Origin: Eopsaltria australis
Lineage: Eukaryota > Chordata > Aves > Passeriformes > Petroicidae
Length of the DNA stretch: 64,000 nucleotides
Assembly: GCA_034509425.1 (NCBI GenBank)
Contig: JAVTVJ010000011.1
Location: forward strand, 5,308,501-5,372,500
Direction of reading: 5' to 3'
Position numbers and translations under genes: made by a program. Shown piece by piece: positions 27,801 through 36,052 of the stretch; the first letter of the stretch is position 1, and every line of letters starts with the position of its first letter. The notes below the pieces were generated by a model. The model saw only the letters and a list, made by a program, of their open reading frames with translations, ran no database searches and was not told the DNA's origin.

Positions 27801-30800
27801 ACATCTAAAAGAAACATGCTATTTGTAAATACAAGGAGTATGTGTGTACACTTAGACCATTCTGTCTTGTTTTGTTTCCTTTTAGCAATTTTTGATTGCT
27901 ACAATAACTTAAATTACTCAGTGGAGATAATTCTGTTTTGAGGCAAGATTTCCCTTTTCACTGGGAAGAACTTTGGTATAATTATTTGCTGTACTTTTTA
28001 TTAATACTAATTTGTTTTATGTTTTCAAATGTGTATCCAAATCTAGGATGTGCTGATGGAATTGCTGGAGCAGTGTGCTGATGGGCTCTGGAAGGCAGAA
28101 CGCTATGAACTCATTGCTGACATATACAAACTTATAATTCCCATTTATGAAAAACGGAGAGATTTTGAGGTATTTAATTTATCAAAAGTAAATTTAAGCA
28201 AGAAAAAATCCTGAATTTTCAAGTCTAATTGCATGACGCATTGGACATCGCATAATAAGAGTATTAAAACAGTAACTGAAATCTGAAATGTTTGCTTTAA
28301 TTTTAAATAATTAAATTTTTTTCTTTAAATATAGACAATTAAAAATTAGTCTTACACATTGGCATCCTGATACAAGTGCTAAACCCAGTACTACCATTCA
28401 GTAAAAGTATGTTATCAGTTGTCACTGGCTACAAGGACATAATTTGTTATTACAAGATAGGAAAGTTCTGCTTCATTCTTCTCCTCATTATTGTTCTCTT
28501 TTACTTTTAGAGGCTTGCTCACTTATATGACACCCTTCATCGAGCATACAGTAAAGTGACTGAAGTTATGCATACAGGCAAGAGGCTGCTGGGAACTTAT
28601 TTCAGGGTAGCATTCTTTGGACAAGTAAGTGTTACTTTCACTGGTCTGCTCTATGTAGTGAGAAAAATCTGAATTTATTTTACAAGGTTTACTCTTTCAT
28701 CATCTGTACTGATACCGTGACATAAAAAGCACAAGGAATGTGTTTTGTATGAAATAAAGAAACGCCATCAGTAATTGATTTTAGAACATTTATCAATTCC
28801 GGTCAAATCCTTATCATTTTCCTCAGTAAATGTTTTGCCTTTTTTCCTTTTTCTTCTTTTGTTTACTACCTTAAGGCAGCGGTAAGTTTTCTGTAATGTC
28901 AGTTCTTAGCAATGTATTGACTTAATGTCTGTAGTGCTACGGTGTGGTTTGCAAGGCTGCTTCTTAGATCGGTATGCATTAATAGGCATTGCAAGTCAAA
29001 AAGTAACATCAAGCTCCATTTAGAGATCGGATCACTCTTTTCTATGCATCAGTATTGCATGCTTCAAACCAAAGTTCTGGCTGTGTATTGGGCAGCTTCA
29101 CATCCTCTGGTACATGTCTAGAATGCCTCTGTATCCCTACGGTATCACGCAGTATCGAGTAATACACTCTACTTGCATAGCCCAGTTGCTTAATTGTCCA
29201 GCTGAGCATGGAGAATTGTAAAATACTCTGAGCAGTATAACTTTACATGTATTCTGTTGTCTTTTATGACTTTATAGCAATACCAGTTTACAGACAGTGA
29301 AACAGATGTTGAGGTAATTACAGTAACCGCTTACAAAGCAAGCAATGCAGTATAAACTACTGCATTTCACCTTAGTTTGGTGTGGGTATTTTTGTCAATC
29401 TAGCCTGTGTTTATACATGATCTGTTGTGCTTTTCTATTTTGTCTGTTTCGTTTATGACAAAAATATTTATTTTCTGGTTTCAAACATGAACTCAACATG
29501 GCTTGTTGTTTTAAACCAATGAACTGTTTCACTTTCCGTGTAATGTGCATTTAGTTGTGGTTTTAAAAACAGTGCTACGTGTAATGAAATAAAGTAGTAT
29601 ATACCAGTAGTACATCATAAATTTAAGATCTTTGCATAATTAAATTTCATCTTATGGAATTAATTTTTAATTCCTACCTAAGGAAAATTTTCAAATTATT
29701 TTAATGTAAACTTTTGCCAAAATAGTCACTCGTGAATCAGATAGTCCTGTTGGGCAAGACTCCCGGTTTTGGCAAGTGAAACAGTGCAGCAAGTTCACTT
29801 TTAAATAAAAGTGAAGGAAACTTATCTCAAAGGCTTGGCACATCATAGATTTGCTACAAACTTTTAAAATTTAAACTCTATGTTTCCATTATCTTTCACT
29901 CATGTTGCAGTAGCAAATTACATTTTTCTCTTGTTTTTTATTCTCTTAGGAAACCTTTTTACTTAGATTTTAATTTCTGTCTATTTATGTTTGCTTGAAT
30001 ACTAATGTTAAATGTTTATATTTCCTTTGAACCACACACATTATGTCCATCTTAGTTACTGCCATATATGTTTTATTCCCAAAGATTCTGATTACTTCTT
30101 TTTGTACAGGGTTTCTTTGAGGATGAAGATGGAAAGGAATATATCTATAAAGAGCCTAAACTCACGCCTCTTTCAGAAATTTCCCAAAGACTCCAAAAAC
30201 TCTACTCTGACAAATTTGGAGCTGAAAATGTCAAAATGATTCAGGATTCTGGCAAAGTATGATCTTTATTCTCTCTAAAAAATTCTAATATATTGCTTTC
30301 ACTAGTTTATTTGAAACACTGTGGGATCTGTCTGTTACTCATTTGGTGCACAAGAATCTGCATCTAAAACCTCTACTGTTTGAAAGGCGTGAGAGGAATT
30401 ATCTCCTACTAAATATGCCTTTTAGAGCAACCAGAGAGCTTAATTTCTGTAGTGTTACCTCTCAAAGCAATAATTGTATCTTAGAACAAATTTGGCTTAT
30501 GAATCCTTGATTCAAAAATTTCTGTGCTTCTTGGCCTTAAAGTGCAGCAATGGTGAGCATTTCAATATGGAACTTTAAAAGGAGAGGAGGACTTAATGCA
30601 AGGGCTGGGTTTCGTGATCACGAGCAGTTAAAAAAAACCCCAAAACCCAAACAAACCAAAACTAACAAAAAAATCCACTATGTGCTCTAATACATCTAGC
30701 TGTCTTTCTTCCTATTGGTTAAAAACTGAATACAGGAAACCCCTATGAAAGCATGAACATTTCCCATGTTTTCAATAATTTACAGGTTAAGAGACCAGTC

Positions 30801-33800
30801 TCTGGAAGTTGTGTGACTATTAGATCCACTTTATTCACAATGTAGCTATTTGATTTTTTTTGTCCTGTTTCTAAGGTAAATCCTAAGGATTTAGATTCAA
30901 AATATGCATATATTCAAGTTACACATGTAGTTCCATACTTTGAAGAAAAAGAGCTGCAGGAAAGAAAAACAGATTTTGAAAGGACTCATAACATTCGTCG
31001 CTTTATGTTTGAGATGCCTTTTACTCAAGGTGGCAAAAGACAAGGAGGAGTAGAAGAACAGTGCAAGCGACGGACTATTTTGACAGGTACTGATGGAATG
31101 GAATGCTTTGACTGGAAGCATTACTTCAAATGGTCTAATTCTGTTCTGTTTGGGTTTTTCCATTTCACCTAATTAAATCCTGTATAGCTATCAGCTAAAA
31201 TCCTTTTCATGTTTTTGGCCATAACTAGGTTTTTCAGATTGATTTCTTTAGTGGGGAATCCTCAAAATTATTATCTCTTTTTCCTTAAGCTTCCAGAATT
31301 CTGGATCTGGAGTCTGGCTTTCCTTTTTCTTAGAAAATGACTATTTTGTGTTCTGTCTCTGTTAAATGTGAGTTTCTGTATTAATATAGTTGTAAAAACA
31401 AATAAGTTACTTTATAATGTTAGCTGTCCATAGCCAGTACTTTTGAAGATATAGAAAATACAGCTTTGCTATTTTTGATTCTTCTCTTCCTTGAGATTTG
31501 TGAATGATAAGCAATTCTTTTCACAGCTCTCATATGAATTAAGTTCCAGTGGTTTTTTTTCTTGGTGGTTATTAGTAGCAGTAACGACAATGATCTTTGT
31601 TTGCTGTAGTGCATGTAAAGCTGCTCATATTTACATTTCAGTATTTTGTTTCCCTGTCCATTTGGCAGTATTTCTAATTATATAAGTTACTAAATTGGGC
31701 AGCTAGTTACAACCAAATGAGATTTTAGCATAAGATTCTCTCAAAGCACACCTTATTAAAAAATCTTTTCCTGTGTTAAACTTGTTTCTGTCCACAGCCA
31801 TACATTGTTTCCCATATGTGAAAAAGCGCATTCCAGTGATGTACCAGCACCACACTGATTTAAACCCAATTGAAGTAGCCATTGATGAAATGAGTAAAAA
31901 GGTTGCTGAGCTTAGGCAGCTTTGCTCTTCAGCTGAAGTAGATATGATCAAATTGCAGCTGAAGCTACAGGGAAGTGTCAGTGTTCAGGTAAGACCTTTG
32001 CCATGCAGCTGTTTCATTTGCTTCTGTCCTTGAAAAATTATATAAGTATCATTTTATAATTAGTTTCTGTTCTGTATGTTCAAGAGTGTCCTAAATTAGA
32101 AATAGGCTCACTGTCCGCTGTTATTTCCTGAAAAGGAAAAGCAATAAAAGTATTCTATATAAAAAAATGATCAAAGATAGTTACATGAAAGAATTAAGAT
32201 TCATCTCTGGAATACGTTGCATTCCAAGCCCCATCAGATTTTGGTGTAAAGCTGAAACTGCTATAAGACAATGGATGAACATGAGGATAAATTAGCATAT
32301 TTTTCCTAGCTGTTGATCTGCCCACAGTAGGTCCAGCATATTGTTGTAAGAATTATATGGAAATAAAGAGTGACTGAAAATACGTAGGAGGAAGGTAACA
32401 ATAGAAAATCTCTGTGTACAACATGTCTTTTTGGCTAAGGCAGGCAAGAACTGAAATGTATAAAGAAGCCAACAGATTCACCCAAATAGGGTACCTGAAG
32501 CAGGTGTAGCATGTACAAGTCAATATGGTAAGGATCTTCAAAATGCAGTGACAAAAGTGCTGCTCTATTATTTTAAACTGATTGGAAACAAAGGAACTGT
32601 TAACACAGTCATCTGATATGACCAGCTGTCATATTCAGCAGGAAAGAGAAAAAAGCCAGACCAAGGTTCCAGAATCAGTAAATTGTCAAACTAGTATTTG
32701 GGATGAGATGGGAGAGGGTCATATTGATAATATGAAGAAATAATAAGGATGAGTCAGAAGTCACTGAAACCACTTCTCCTGTAGCTGCCATAAGAGCATA
32801 GTTCTGTGGGTTTTTGCAGAATTCTCAGCTTGGAAAACTGTTTTCAATAGATAAGCAGACCAAACAGTAGTAGGCTTAGCTTATTTTCCCACCCTAATTC
32901 CATAAACAGAGATGACAGATACGCAGTATCTGCAGTTACCTTGCAGCATCACCAAAGGTGTTCTGTTGTGCCAGGACAGGTTCACAACACTGGAGAGACC
33001 TCTAATGCTCCAATTCTAGCTGTTTTCTTGGTTTGTAAGTCCAGCTTTTTTGAAATCGATGTATTCTCATAAGAAAATCAAATCCAATAGACACCTGGAG
33101 CACCTGTTATTGCTAAGACAGTATGTCAGATATCTGACTATTTTTTAATTCTTGTTCTTTTTAGGTTAATGCTGGTCCATTAGCATATGCAAGAGCTTTC
33201 TTAGATGACACTAACACCAAAAGATATCCAGACAATAAAGTAAAGCTACTAAAGGAAGTTTTTAGGTATGGAATGGAGGGGTTGGGATTTCTTGGGGATG
33301 GGGGAGTAGGAAGAAAAAAATGGACCTTTTCTCTAAGACTTATAAAAATTCTTTTTGAAACTTAGCTTTTAAAGTGTTCTGGTTCATTAAAAACGTACTT
33401 TAAACTGACATTTTAAATCAAACTTTTGGACTTCTGTTTGAGAACTTCCTTATTTTCTCTAAATCAGGCAATTTGTTGAAGCCTGTGGGCATGCTCTGGG
33501 AGTAAATGAACGACTGATAAAGGAAGATCAGTTGGAATATCAAGAAGAAATGAAGGCAAACTACAGAGAAATGGCAAAAGAGCTTTCTGAAATAATGCAT
33601 GAACAAGTATGTGCTGAAATTAAGTTATACATACCATCATTCAGAATGTAACTAACCAGCAACAGAGAACATTGTGAACCAAAGTTTATAGGAAGTGTGG
33701 TTGGATGTGTTTTTTTAACAAAAAACAGCAGTAGAAGAAAACAGTTTTGAAAGATTTCTGGAACAGGAAAAAAGTTTGCTTAGCTAACAAAAGTGGGCCA

Positions 33801-35255
33801 GTTTGACTATATTTCAACGTGATTTATTGATAAGCAGAGGAGGGTTTGGAACGGAGAGTAACTGATTGGAAAACTGATTGAGATTAACAAGGCACATGAG
33901 ACAATTAGACAGTGATACAGAATATTCCTTTGGAAAAGAGAGGCAAGTGTTTTGGTCAAAGAATTTAATGATAAATGCAAGATTAGCATTCCCCTGGCAT
34001 AGGAAAAAGTAAAAGAATATGATGAAAATTTGTACACATGAAAAAATACTTTCAACTCAGTGCAAGATTTAGAGGTTTAAAAATGCTGATGTGTGAGTTT
34101 CCAAAGCTGGTGGTAAGAAAAAGCATATCCTGAAACATCAGGAGTAAATCACATTGCCCCTTCTTCTCTTGATTTACATTTAGACGAACAGCTGATATCC
34201 ATAAGATACTGTAGAGTATATGAAAGTACAGCACTGACTGCAGTAATGTGTACTATTAGCCTACCATTGTGTTCTTTTTATACAAATGTAATTAGCTGTA
34301 CATAATTAAAACATGCAATGTTGTTGGTGGTTTTGCTTTGGTTTGGTTTTTTTTTTAATTAGACTGATTACTCCCCTGAAGGCTTAGAAACGTGAAGCTC
34401 TTCGCTTAAATATTTAAAAATGTCACCTTTATGTGTCTGCCTGTTGCTGTTTTAGGAAAAAGAGCTTTGCATCACCGAATAAACTATTAGCTGTAATATA
34501 ACAGTGCAAGGTCTTAACAGCTGCAAAAAAATTGTTACAAAAATGCATAAAAGAATCTTAACACATTTTTTTTTTCTCCTCTGCTGCTTGCCAATATGAT
34601 CAGATGGGATGGTAATTAGTTTTCTCTACTTCTGTTCTCTTTAGTTTGTCTAATCTTTATATAATTCCTTTTTTTAACGGCATTTCTAATTTTAGCATCA
34701 ATTTGTTTATAGCTGTTAAGAATGAAATCTCTTCAGTGCTTTGATAGCTTTTTGTAAGAAATGCTCAAATCATACCTCTTAGTCAAAAAAGGAAAACCAA
34801 AAAAGGCAAAAAGTGAGTTTGTTATCACTATCAAACTCCTTTTGAAAGTTAACAGGAGGAATGAGATACTGTCGAAGCATCCTCTACAGAGGACACTAAA
34901 TTAGGAATTTAGTAGTATCTAAATTAGGACAACTGATACTGGAGAAGTAATTTATCCTAAACCTAGGAGAAGATGGCAGGAAAAAGTAACTATCATCAAA
35001 AAGTTTTGTGCAGTAGAAGAAGTGCTGGGGAGGTTGAGTCGATGAGCAGCACATCATGAAAATGGCTATCTGTTTTAGACATGCCTGTGCCATTTTGTAA
35101 CATTTTGGTAAATACGTGTCTTTCATTTTAAGATCACTCCGGTGGAAGAAAAGGCCAGCGTCATGCCCAACTCACTACACATTTTCAACGCCATAAGCGG
35201 AACTCCGACAAGCACAACAGTTCATGGGATGCCCAGTTCCTCTTCAGTTGCATGA
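744..35255 (+). CDS. DOCK9: DOCK9 (zizimin-1), C-terminal ~1,127 residues, 28 exons; 5' part lies left of the window
   Basis: Spliced coding region of a DOCK-D (zizimin) family guanine-nucleotide exchange factor that activates Cdc42. The 28 exons listed below sum to 3,381 coding nt (1,127 codons) plus a TGA stop; every junction is GT-AG and keeps frame. Order of regions: armadillo-like middle part (from 744), a Ser/Thr/Asn-rich probably disordered linker (5816-6548 and 9673 on), helical region, then DHR2 (DOCKER) catalytic domain from about 20949 to 33606, and a short tail. Segments such as [27 protein letters not shown] and [11 protein letters not shown] match my memory of DOCK9 rather than DOCK10/11, and the SLC15A1 neighbour on the same strand agrees with the human chromosome 13 order. 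The PH and DHR1 domains are upstream of the window. Confidence that this is DOCK9 is high; individual minor splice choices are less certain. Confidence 0.96.
1594..1677 (+). CDS. DOCK9: DOCK9 coding exon w2
   Basis: Acceptor ttgttttccccag, 28 codons in phase 0, donor gtactc (weak match beyond GT). Encodes [14 protein letters not shown] to APGDPK. Confidence 0.93.
2286..2397 (+). CDS. DOCK9: DOCK9 coding exon w3
   Basis: Acceptor tttttgcag, donor gtaaat. Encodes [30 protein letters not shown] and RVQRYQ, 37 codons plus one base that completes an Asp codon in w4. The [11 protein letters not shown] stretch is a hallmark of DOCK9-11. Confidence 0.94.
2398..4104 (+). other. DOCK9 intron w3-w4
   Basis: No exon-like or repeat element recognised; only short reading frames on either strand, none with family similarity. 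Confidence 0.6.
4105..4283 (+). CDS. DOCK9: DOCK9 coding exon w4
   Basis: Acceptor ttttacttgcag, donor gtaagt. Encodes [15 protein letters not shown] through [11 protein letters not shown]; with the carried base it gives 60 complete codons. Helical repeat region. Confidence 0.94.
5063..5179 (+). CDS. DOCK9: DOCK9 coding exon w5
   Basis: Acceptor actctatttag, donor gtgagt; 39 codons in phase 0. Encodes [25 protein letters not shown] and [14 protein letters not shown]. Confidence 0.94.
5816..5936 (+). CDS. DOCK9: DOCK9 coding exon w6, start of variable linker
   Basis: Acceptor cttttccaaacag, donor gtaagc; 40 codons plus one base. Encodes [14 protein letters not shown] through LFGVISGI, a low-complexity linker that differs more from the human protein than neighbouring exons do. 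Confidence 0.9.
6415..6548 (+). CDS. DOCK9: DOCK9 coding exon w7, Ser/Asn-rich linker
   Basis: Acceptor ttatttttttttag, donor gtaaaa; 45 codons with the carried base. Encodes [30 protein letters not shown] and ends KSNSLDK. Rich in Ser/Thr/Asn, so probably disordered and possibly phosphorylated (inference). Confidence 0.94.
6549..9672 (+). other. DOCK9 intron w7-w8 (3.1 kb)
   Basis: No recognised repeat. Overlapping frames at 7117-7384 include an RRRRR-coding run (gagaagaagaagaac context), but lack fitting splice sites and are taken as chance. The A/C-rich start resembles common avian low-complexity sequence. Confidence 0.6.
9673..9787 (+). CDS. DOCK9: DOCK9 coding exon w8
   Basis: Acceptor tttgcttttcag, donor gtaggt; 38 codons plus one base. 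Encodes [38 protein letters not shown]. Confidence 0.93.
9788..11355 (+). other. DOCK9 intron w8-w9
   Basis: Very AT-rich, no recognised element. Confidence 0.55.
11356..11422 (+). CDS. DOCK9: DOCK9 coding exon w9
   Basis: Acceptor cattctcctag, donor gtaagt. Encodes [16 protein letters not shown] then DFFTIT; 22 codons plus two bases completing a Glu codon in w10. Confidence 0.92.
11423..12847 (+). other. DOCK9 intron w9-w10
   Basis: Holds two small direct duplications: gaacagcaagtag at 11638-11650 and 11656-11668, then tgctcagagtat twice in tandem at 11669-11692. Otherwise nothing recognised. Confidence 0.6.
12848..12895 (+). CDS. DOCK9: DOCK9 coding exon w10 (48 nt)
   Basis: Short exon between acceptor gttctctgcag and donor gtactg. 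Encodes [16 protein letters not shown] and the first two bases of Arg. The split Arg can be completed by either acceptor of w11 (see 14701). Confidence 0.92.
12896..14631 (+). other. DOCK9 intron w10-w11
   Basis: Contains a perfect 11-bp hairpin at 13376-13403. A frame of about 100 codons at 14142-14447 is Leu/Phe-rich but has no family similarity; no start context or splice sites support it. Confidence 0.6.
13376..13403. repeat. Perfect 11-bp inverted repeat with T6 loop
   Basis: ctttgcattaa at 13376-13386 is followed by six T and its exact reverse complement ttaatgcaaag at 13393-13403. Intronic; could be chance in AT-rich DNA. Confidence 0.7.
14632..14768 (+). CDS. DOCK9: DOCK9 coding exon w11 with optional 23-residue 5' segment
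   Basis: Acceptor cacccatcttgcag, donor gtaagt. Encodes [45 protein letters not shown] plus one base. Positions 14632-14700 (69 nt) can be skipped by an in-frame internal acceptor; the optional part contains RKSQTLP. Confidence 0.93.
14691..14701 (+). promoter_or_regulatory. DOCK9: Alternative in-frame 3' splice site inside DOCK9 exon w11
   Basis: The sequence ttgcctgtttcccgtaacag ends at 14700 and forms a pyrimidine-rich AG acceptor. Joining w10 (ending AG) to 14701 (AACAGGAATG) gives Arg-Thr-Gly-Met-Met, in frame, and removes 23 residues. I recall human DOCK9 isoforms with the direct [10 protein letters not shown] join, which supports use of this site; bird usage is inferred. Confidence 0.6.
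15675..15708. repeat. Perfect 12-bp inverted repeat with 10-nt loop
   Basis: attacacaagac at 15675-15686 and its exact reverse complement gtcttgtgtaat at 15697-15708. Too short for a typical pre-miRNA unless pairing continues outside. Confidence 0.75.
17205..17285. repeat. (TA)n/(TG)n microsatellite
   Basis: Runs of TATATA mixed with TGTGTA and ACATATA motifs in a DOCK9 intron. Confidence 0.8.
17558..17673 (+). CDS. DOCK9: DOCK9 coding exon w12
   Basis: Acceptor ttggaatttctgtag, donor gtttgt. Encodes [39 protein letters not shown]. Confidence 0.94.
17674..19369 (+). other. DOCK9 intron w12-w13
   Basis: Contains a minus-oriented CR1 tail (18665-18925); the rest holds nothing recognised. Confidence 0.6.
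18665..18925 (-). mobile_element. CR1 LINE 3' fragment, antisense to DOCK9
   Basis: Reads on + as a degenerate ATCATATGATG end, ggttgtaagggacattcag, atctagttcaaccc, catccagcctggccttgaa and ctccttatgtccagtctgaac, i.e. the reverse complement of the CR1 3' end and last part of ORF2. CR1 is the dominant avian LINE; 5'-truncated copies like this are typical. No target duplication visible. Confidence 0.88.
19370..19507 (+). CDS. DOCK9: DOCK9 coding exon w13
   Basis: Acceptor cattttaaag is weak in pyrimidines, donor gtaaga; 46 codons in phase 0. Encodes [28 protein letters not shown] and ends [10 protein letters not shown]. Confidence 0.93.
19814..19996 (+). CDS. DOCK9: DOCK9 coding exon w14
   Basis: Acceptor tctttttcctcag, donor gttagt (not the usual gtaagt/gtgagt); 61 codons. 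Encodes [28 protein letters not shown] and [17 protein letters not shown]. Confidence 0.94.
20046..20095. repeat. AT-rich (TATATAAA)n low-complexity tract
   Basis: Alternating ATATATAAATATA motifs just downstream of DOCK9 exon w14. Confidence 0.75.
20695..20808 (+). CDS. DOCK9: DOCK9 coding exon w15
   Basis: Acceptor tttgtttctgtcaag, donor gtctgt; 38 codons. Encodes [38 protein letters not shown]. Confidence 0.93.
20949..21164 (+). CDS. DOCK9: DOCK9 coding exon w16, start of DHR2 lobe A
   Basis: Acceptor cccatattttag, donor gtaaga; 72 codons, the longest coding exon here. Encodes [59 protein letters not shown]. This is where the helical lobe A of the DHR2 domain, which mediates dimerisation in DOCK9, begins (family knowledge). 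Confidence 0.95.
21165..22846 (+). other. DOCK9 intron w16-w17
   Basis: No recognised element. The minus-strand 84-codon frame at 22172-22423 has no similarity I recognise and is considered chance. Confidence 0.55.
22847..22904 (+). CDS. DOCK9: DOCK9 coding exon w17 (DHR2)
   Basis: Acceptor atttctgttttag, donor gtatga; 58 nt. Encodes [19 protein letters not shown] plus the first base of a Gly codon. Confidence 0.93.
22905..24695 (+). other. DOCK9 intron w17-w18
   Basis: No exon or repeat recognised. Confidence 0.55.
24696..24802 (+). CDS. DOCK9: DOCK9 coding exon w18 (DHR2)
   Basis: Acceptor tttcaatgtcag, donor gtaagt. Encodes [36 protein letters not shown]. Confidence 0.94.
26091..26114. 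repeat. Perfect 10-bp inverted repeat with 4-nt loop
   Basis: cagataactt, loop ctga, then aagttatctg. Compact palindromic hairpin in a DOCK9 intron. Confidence 0.7.
26833..26858 (+). repeat. Poly(A) run of 26 inside the CR1 fragment
   Basis: Uninterrupted A26 directly after cttgcacctgc. CR1 tails are not poly(A), so this is either microsatellite growth or a trace of another insertion. Confidence 0.9.
26886..26933 (+). repeat. 24-bp perfect tandem duplication inside the CR1 fragment
   Basis: The unit beginning gcagaaagacctgg and ending gttctagt occurs twice back to back (26886-26909, 26910-26933) with no mismatch. Typical of replication slippage. Confidence 0.9.
28047..28169 (+). CDS. DOCK9: DOCK9 coding exon w19 (DHR2)
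   Basis: Acceptor tccaaatctag, donor gtattt; 41 codons. Encodes [41 protein letters not shown]. Confidence 0.95.
28511..28624 (+). CDS. DOCK9: DOCK9 coding exon w20 (DHR2)
   Basis: Acceptor cttttacttttag, donor gtaagt; 38 codons. Encodes [38 protein letters not shown]. Its last codon can join directly to w23 (GQ-GFFEDED) or to the microexon and mini-exon w21/w22. Confidence 0.95.
28876..28881 (+). CDS. DOCK9: DOCK9 6-nt microexon w21 (Ala-Ala), alternatively spliced
   Basis: Six bases, gcagcg, sit between ctaccttaag and gtaagt, i.e. a pyrimidine-rich acceptor region and a perfect donor. They encode Ala-Ala. I recall a mammalian DOCK9 form reading [13 protein letters not shown]; in this window AA is not next to either flanking exon, so a microexon is the simplest source. 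It keeps frame whether included or skipped. Confidence 0.75.
29056..29061 (+). promoter_or_regulatory. TGCATG motif (Rbfox-type) between microexon w21 and mini-exon w22
   Basis: TGCATG lies 175 nt downstream of microexon w21 and 216 nt upstream of w22; a GCATG core also occurs at 29206-29210. Rbfox proteins bind (U)GCAUG and regulate many neuronal small exons; use here is inferred from the motif only. Confidence 0.4.
29278..29313 (+). CDS. DOCK9: DOCK9 36-nt mini-exon w22
   Basis: Acceptor tgactttatag, donor gtaatt; encodes [12 protein letters not shown] (12 residues, acidic) in phase 0. Being a multiple of three it can be included or skipped; it inserts into the surface between DHR2 lobes A and B. 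Confidence 0.88.
30110..30256 (+). CDS. DOCK9: DOCK9 coding exon w23 (DHR2 lobe B)
   Basis: Acceptor ctttttgtacag, donor gtatga; 49 codons. Encodes [32 protein letters not shown] and VKMIQDSGK. The [16 protein letters not shown] stretch is a core signature of the DHR2 domain. Confidence 0.95.
30257..30875 (+). other. DOCK9 intron w23-w24
   Basis: Contains an A/C-rich low-complexity stretch near 30626-30675 (cccaaacaaaccaaaac type); nothing else recognised. Confidence 0.6.
30876..31086 (+). CDS. DOCK9: DOCK9 coding exon w24 (DHR2 lobe B)
   Basis: Acceptor gtcctgtttctaag, donor gtactg; 70 codons plus one base. Encodes [47 protein letters not shown] and RRTILT. Confidence 0.95.
31798..31988 (+). 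CDS. DOCK9: DOCK9 coding exon w25 (DHR2 lobe B/C)
   Basis: Acceptor tttctgtccacag, donor gtaaga; 64 codons with the carried base. Encodes [45 protein letters not shown]. Contacts to Cdc42 are expected in this part of DHR2 (family knowledge). Confidence 0.95.
31989..33164 (+). other. DOCK9 intron w25-w26
   Basis: No recognised element. Confidence 0.55.
33165..33265 (+). CDS. DOCK9: DOCK9 coding exon w26, DHR2 nucleotide-sensor segment
   Basis: Acceptor cttgttctttttag, donor gtatgg; 33 codons plus two bases. Encodes [17 protein letters not shown] and [15 protein letters not shown]. By counting back from the C-terminus, the first Val corresponds closely to the human nucleotide-sensor Val (about residue 1951) in the alpha-10 insert that expels GDP/Mg; the residue is intact. 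Confidence 0.94.
33468..33606 (+). CDS. DOCK9: DOCK9 coding exon w27 (end of DHR2)
   Basis: Acceptor tctctaaatcag, donor gtatgt; 47 codons with the carried bases. Encodes [30 protein letters not shown] and ends ELSEIMHEQ, the last DHR2 helix. Confidence 0.95.
33607..35132 (+). other. DOCK9 last intron
   Basis: No repeats recognised; holds the candidate alternative end at 34604-34615. Confidence 0.55.
34604..34615 (+). CDS. DOCK9: Possible alternative short terminal coding segment of DOCK9
   Basis: A long pyrimidine tract (acattttttttttctcctct) and catgat-like branch region precede cag at 34601-34603; reading on from HEQ of w27 in phase 0 gives Met-Gly-Trp then TAA. I vaguely recall mammalian isoforms ending a few residues after HEQ. 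No obvious poly(A) signal is tied to it. Tentative. Confidence 0.25.
   Translation: MGW
35133..35255 (+). CDS. DOCK9: DOCK9 last coding exon w28 with stop
   Basis: Acceptor gtctttcattttaag; 40 codons then TGA at 35253-35255. Encodes [29 protein letters not shown] and [11 protein letters not shown]. The human end as I recall is SSSSVV, a possible class I PDZ ligand; the terminal Ala here would weaken that. Confidence 0.94.
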   Translation: MTPVEEKASVMPNSLHIFNAISGTPTSTTVHGMPSSSSVA

Positions 35256-35889
35256 TTGTTTTGTAAAGGAGAGTATGTTTGTTTCTTTTCAAGTTTGTGG
35301 ATTTGCTTCATCGTGTGCAAACTCAGGATGACCTTGAATCTAAATGTTGGGCACGTGCAAACTGCGTAGTTCATACGAATGTCTGAGCACACTTAGCAAG
35401 TAGCAGTTACTGGTAATAGTCTTTTAGAGTAAGGGAGGCGCACATATATATTTTTTAATCTTGCTGGTAAAATTTAAAAGTGTTCACAATGTCATTGCAG
35501 AAGTGCGTGTTGGAAAATTCTAAAGTTGAAGTTAGTTTCTGTTTTTCATTAGAAAGTATTATTAAGATGAATTGCACATTACAAAAAAAGTGTTGTGGGA
35601 TGTAATTTTGCAGATATGTAACATTCAGGTGTTCTTTTTGTGTATGGCACATAGAGATTCCAAGTATAAGAACTATTTTGGGGCTAGACAGAGACACTAG
35701 TTTTTGGGGTTTAATGGAACTGACAATAGTAGTTTTTGTACCATTTGGCAAATTGCTGTGCTTTATTTTATACCTTGTTGCATTTTGGAGGTATGCGAGC
35801 TTAGATCTTACTAAACATCTAAATACAACCAAAGGTCTGTATTAATGAACACTGACTTATACTAAAATATCAATAGTAGTAAATTGTTA

Positions 35890-35897
35890 TGTACATA
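35890..35897 (+). promoter_or_regulatory. Pumilio-type element TGTACATA (1)
   Basis: Exact match to UGUANAUA in the DOCK9 3' UTR. Motif seen; binding inferred. Confidence 0.45.
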
Positions 35898-35924
35898 TCG
35901 TTTGTTAATACAGTCCGTACAGTC

Positions 35925-35932
35925 TGTACATA
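35925..35932 (+). promoter_or_regulatory. Pumilio-type element TGTACATA (2)
   Basis: Second exact UGUANAUA match, 35 nt after the first one starts. Confidence 0.45.
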
Positions 35933-36052
35933 AATGTATTACATTTCTAAGCATTTTTTAATATTCATACCAGCTCTTACCATTCTGCTTTCTGTTTATT
36001 TTGAAAATTTGCTCATTCCAAGTATAGGCAGACTTGACAGTTCATTTATCCC

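Larger units (their letters stand above)
24803..28046 (+). other. DOCK9 intron w18-w19 (3.2 kb)
   Basis: Contains a 10-bp hairpin (26091-26114) and a decayed CR1 piece with an A26 run (about 26770-27320). Nothing else recognised. Confidence 0.6.

Noticed and set aside
35455..35832. 125-codon minus-strand frame
   Set aside because: Lies entirely in the DOCK9 3' UTR antisense; no family similarity or promoter seen.
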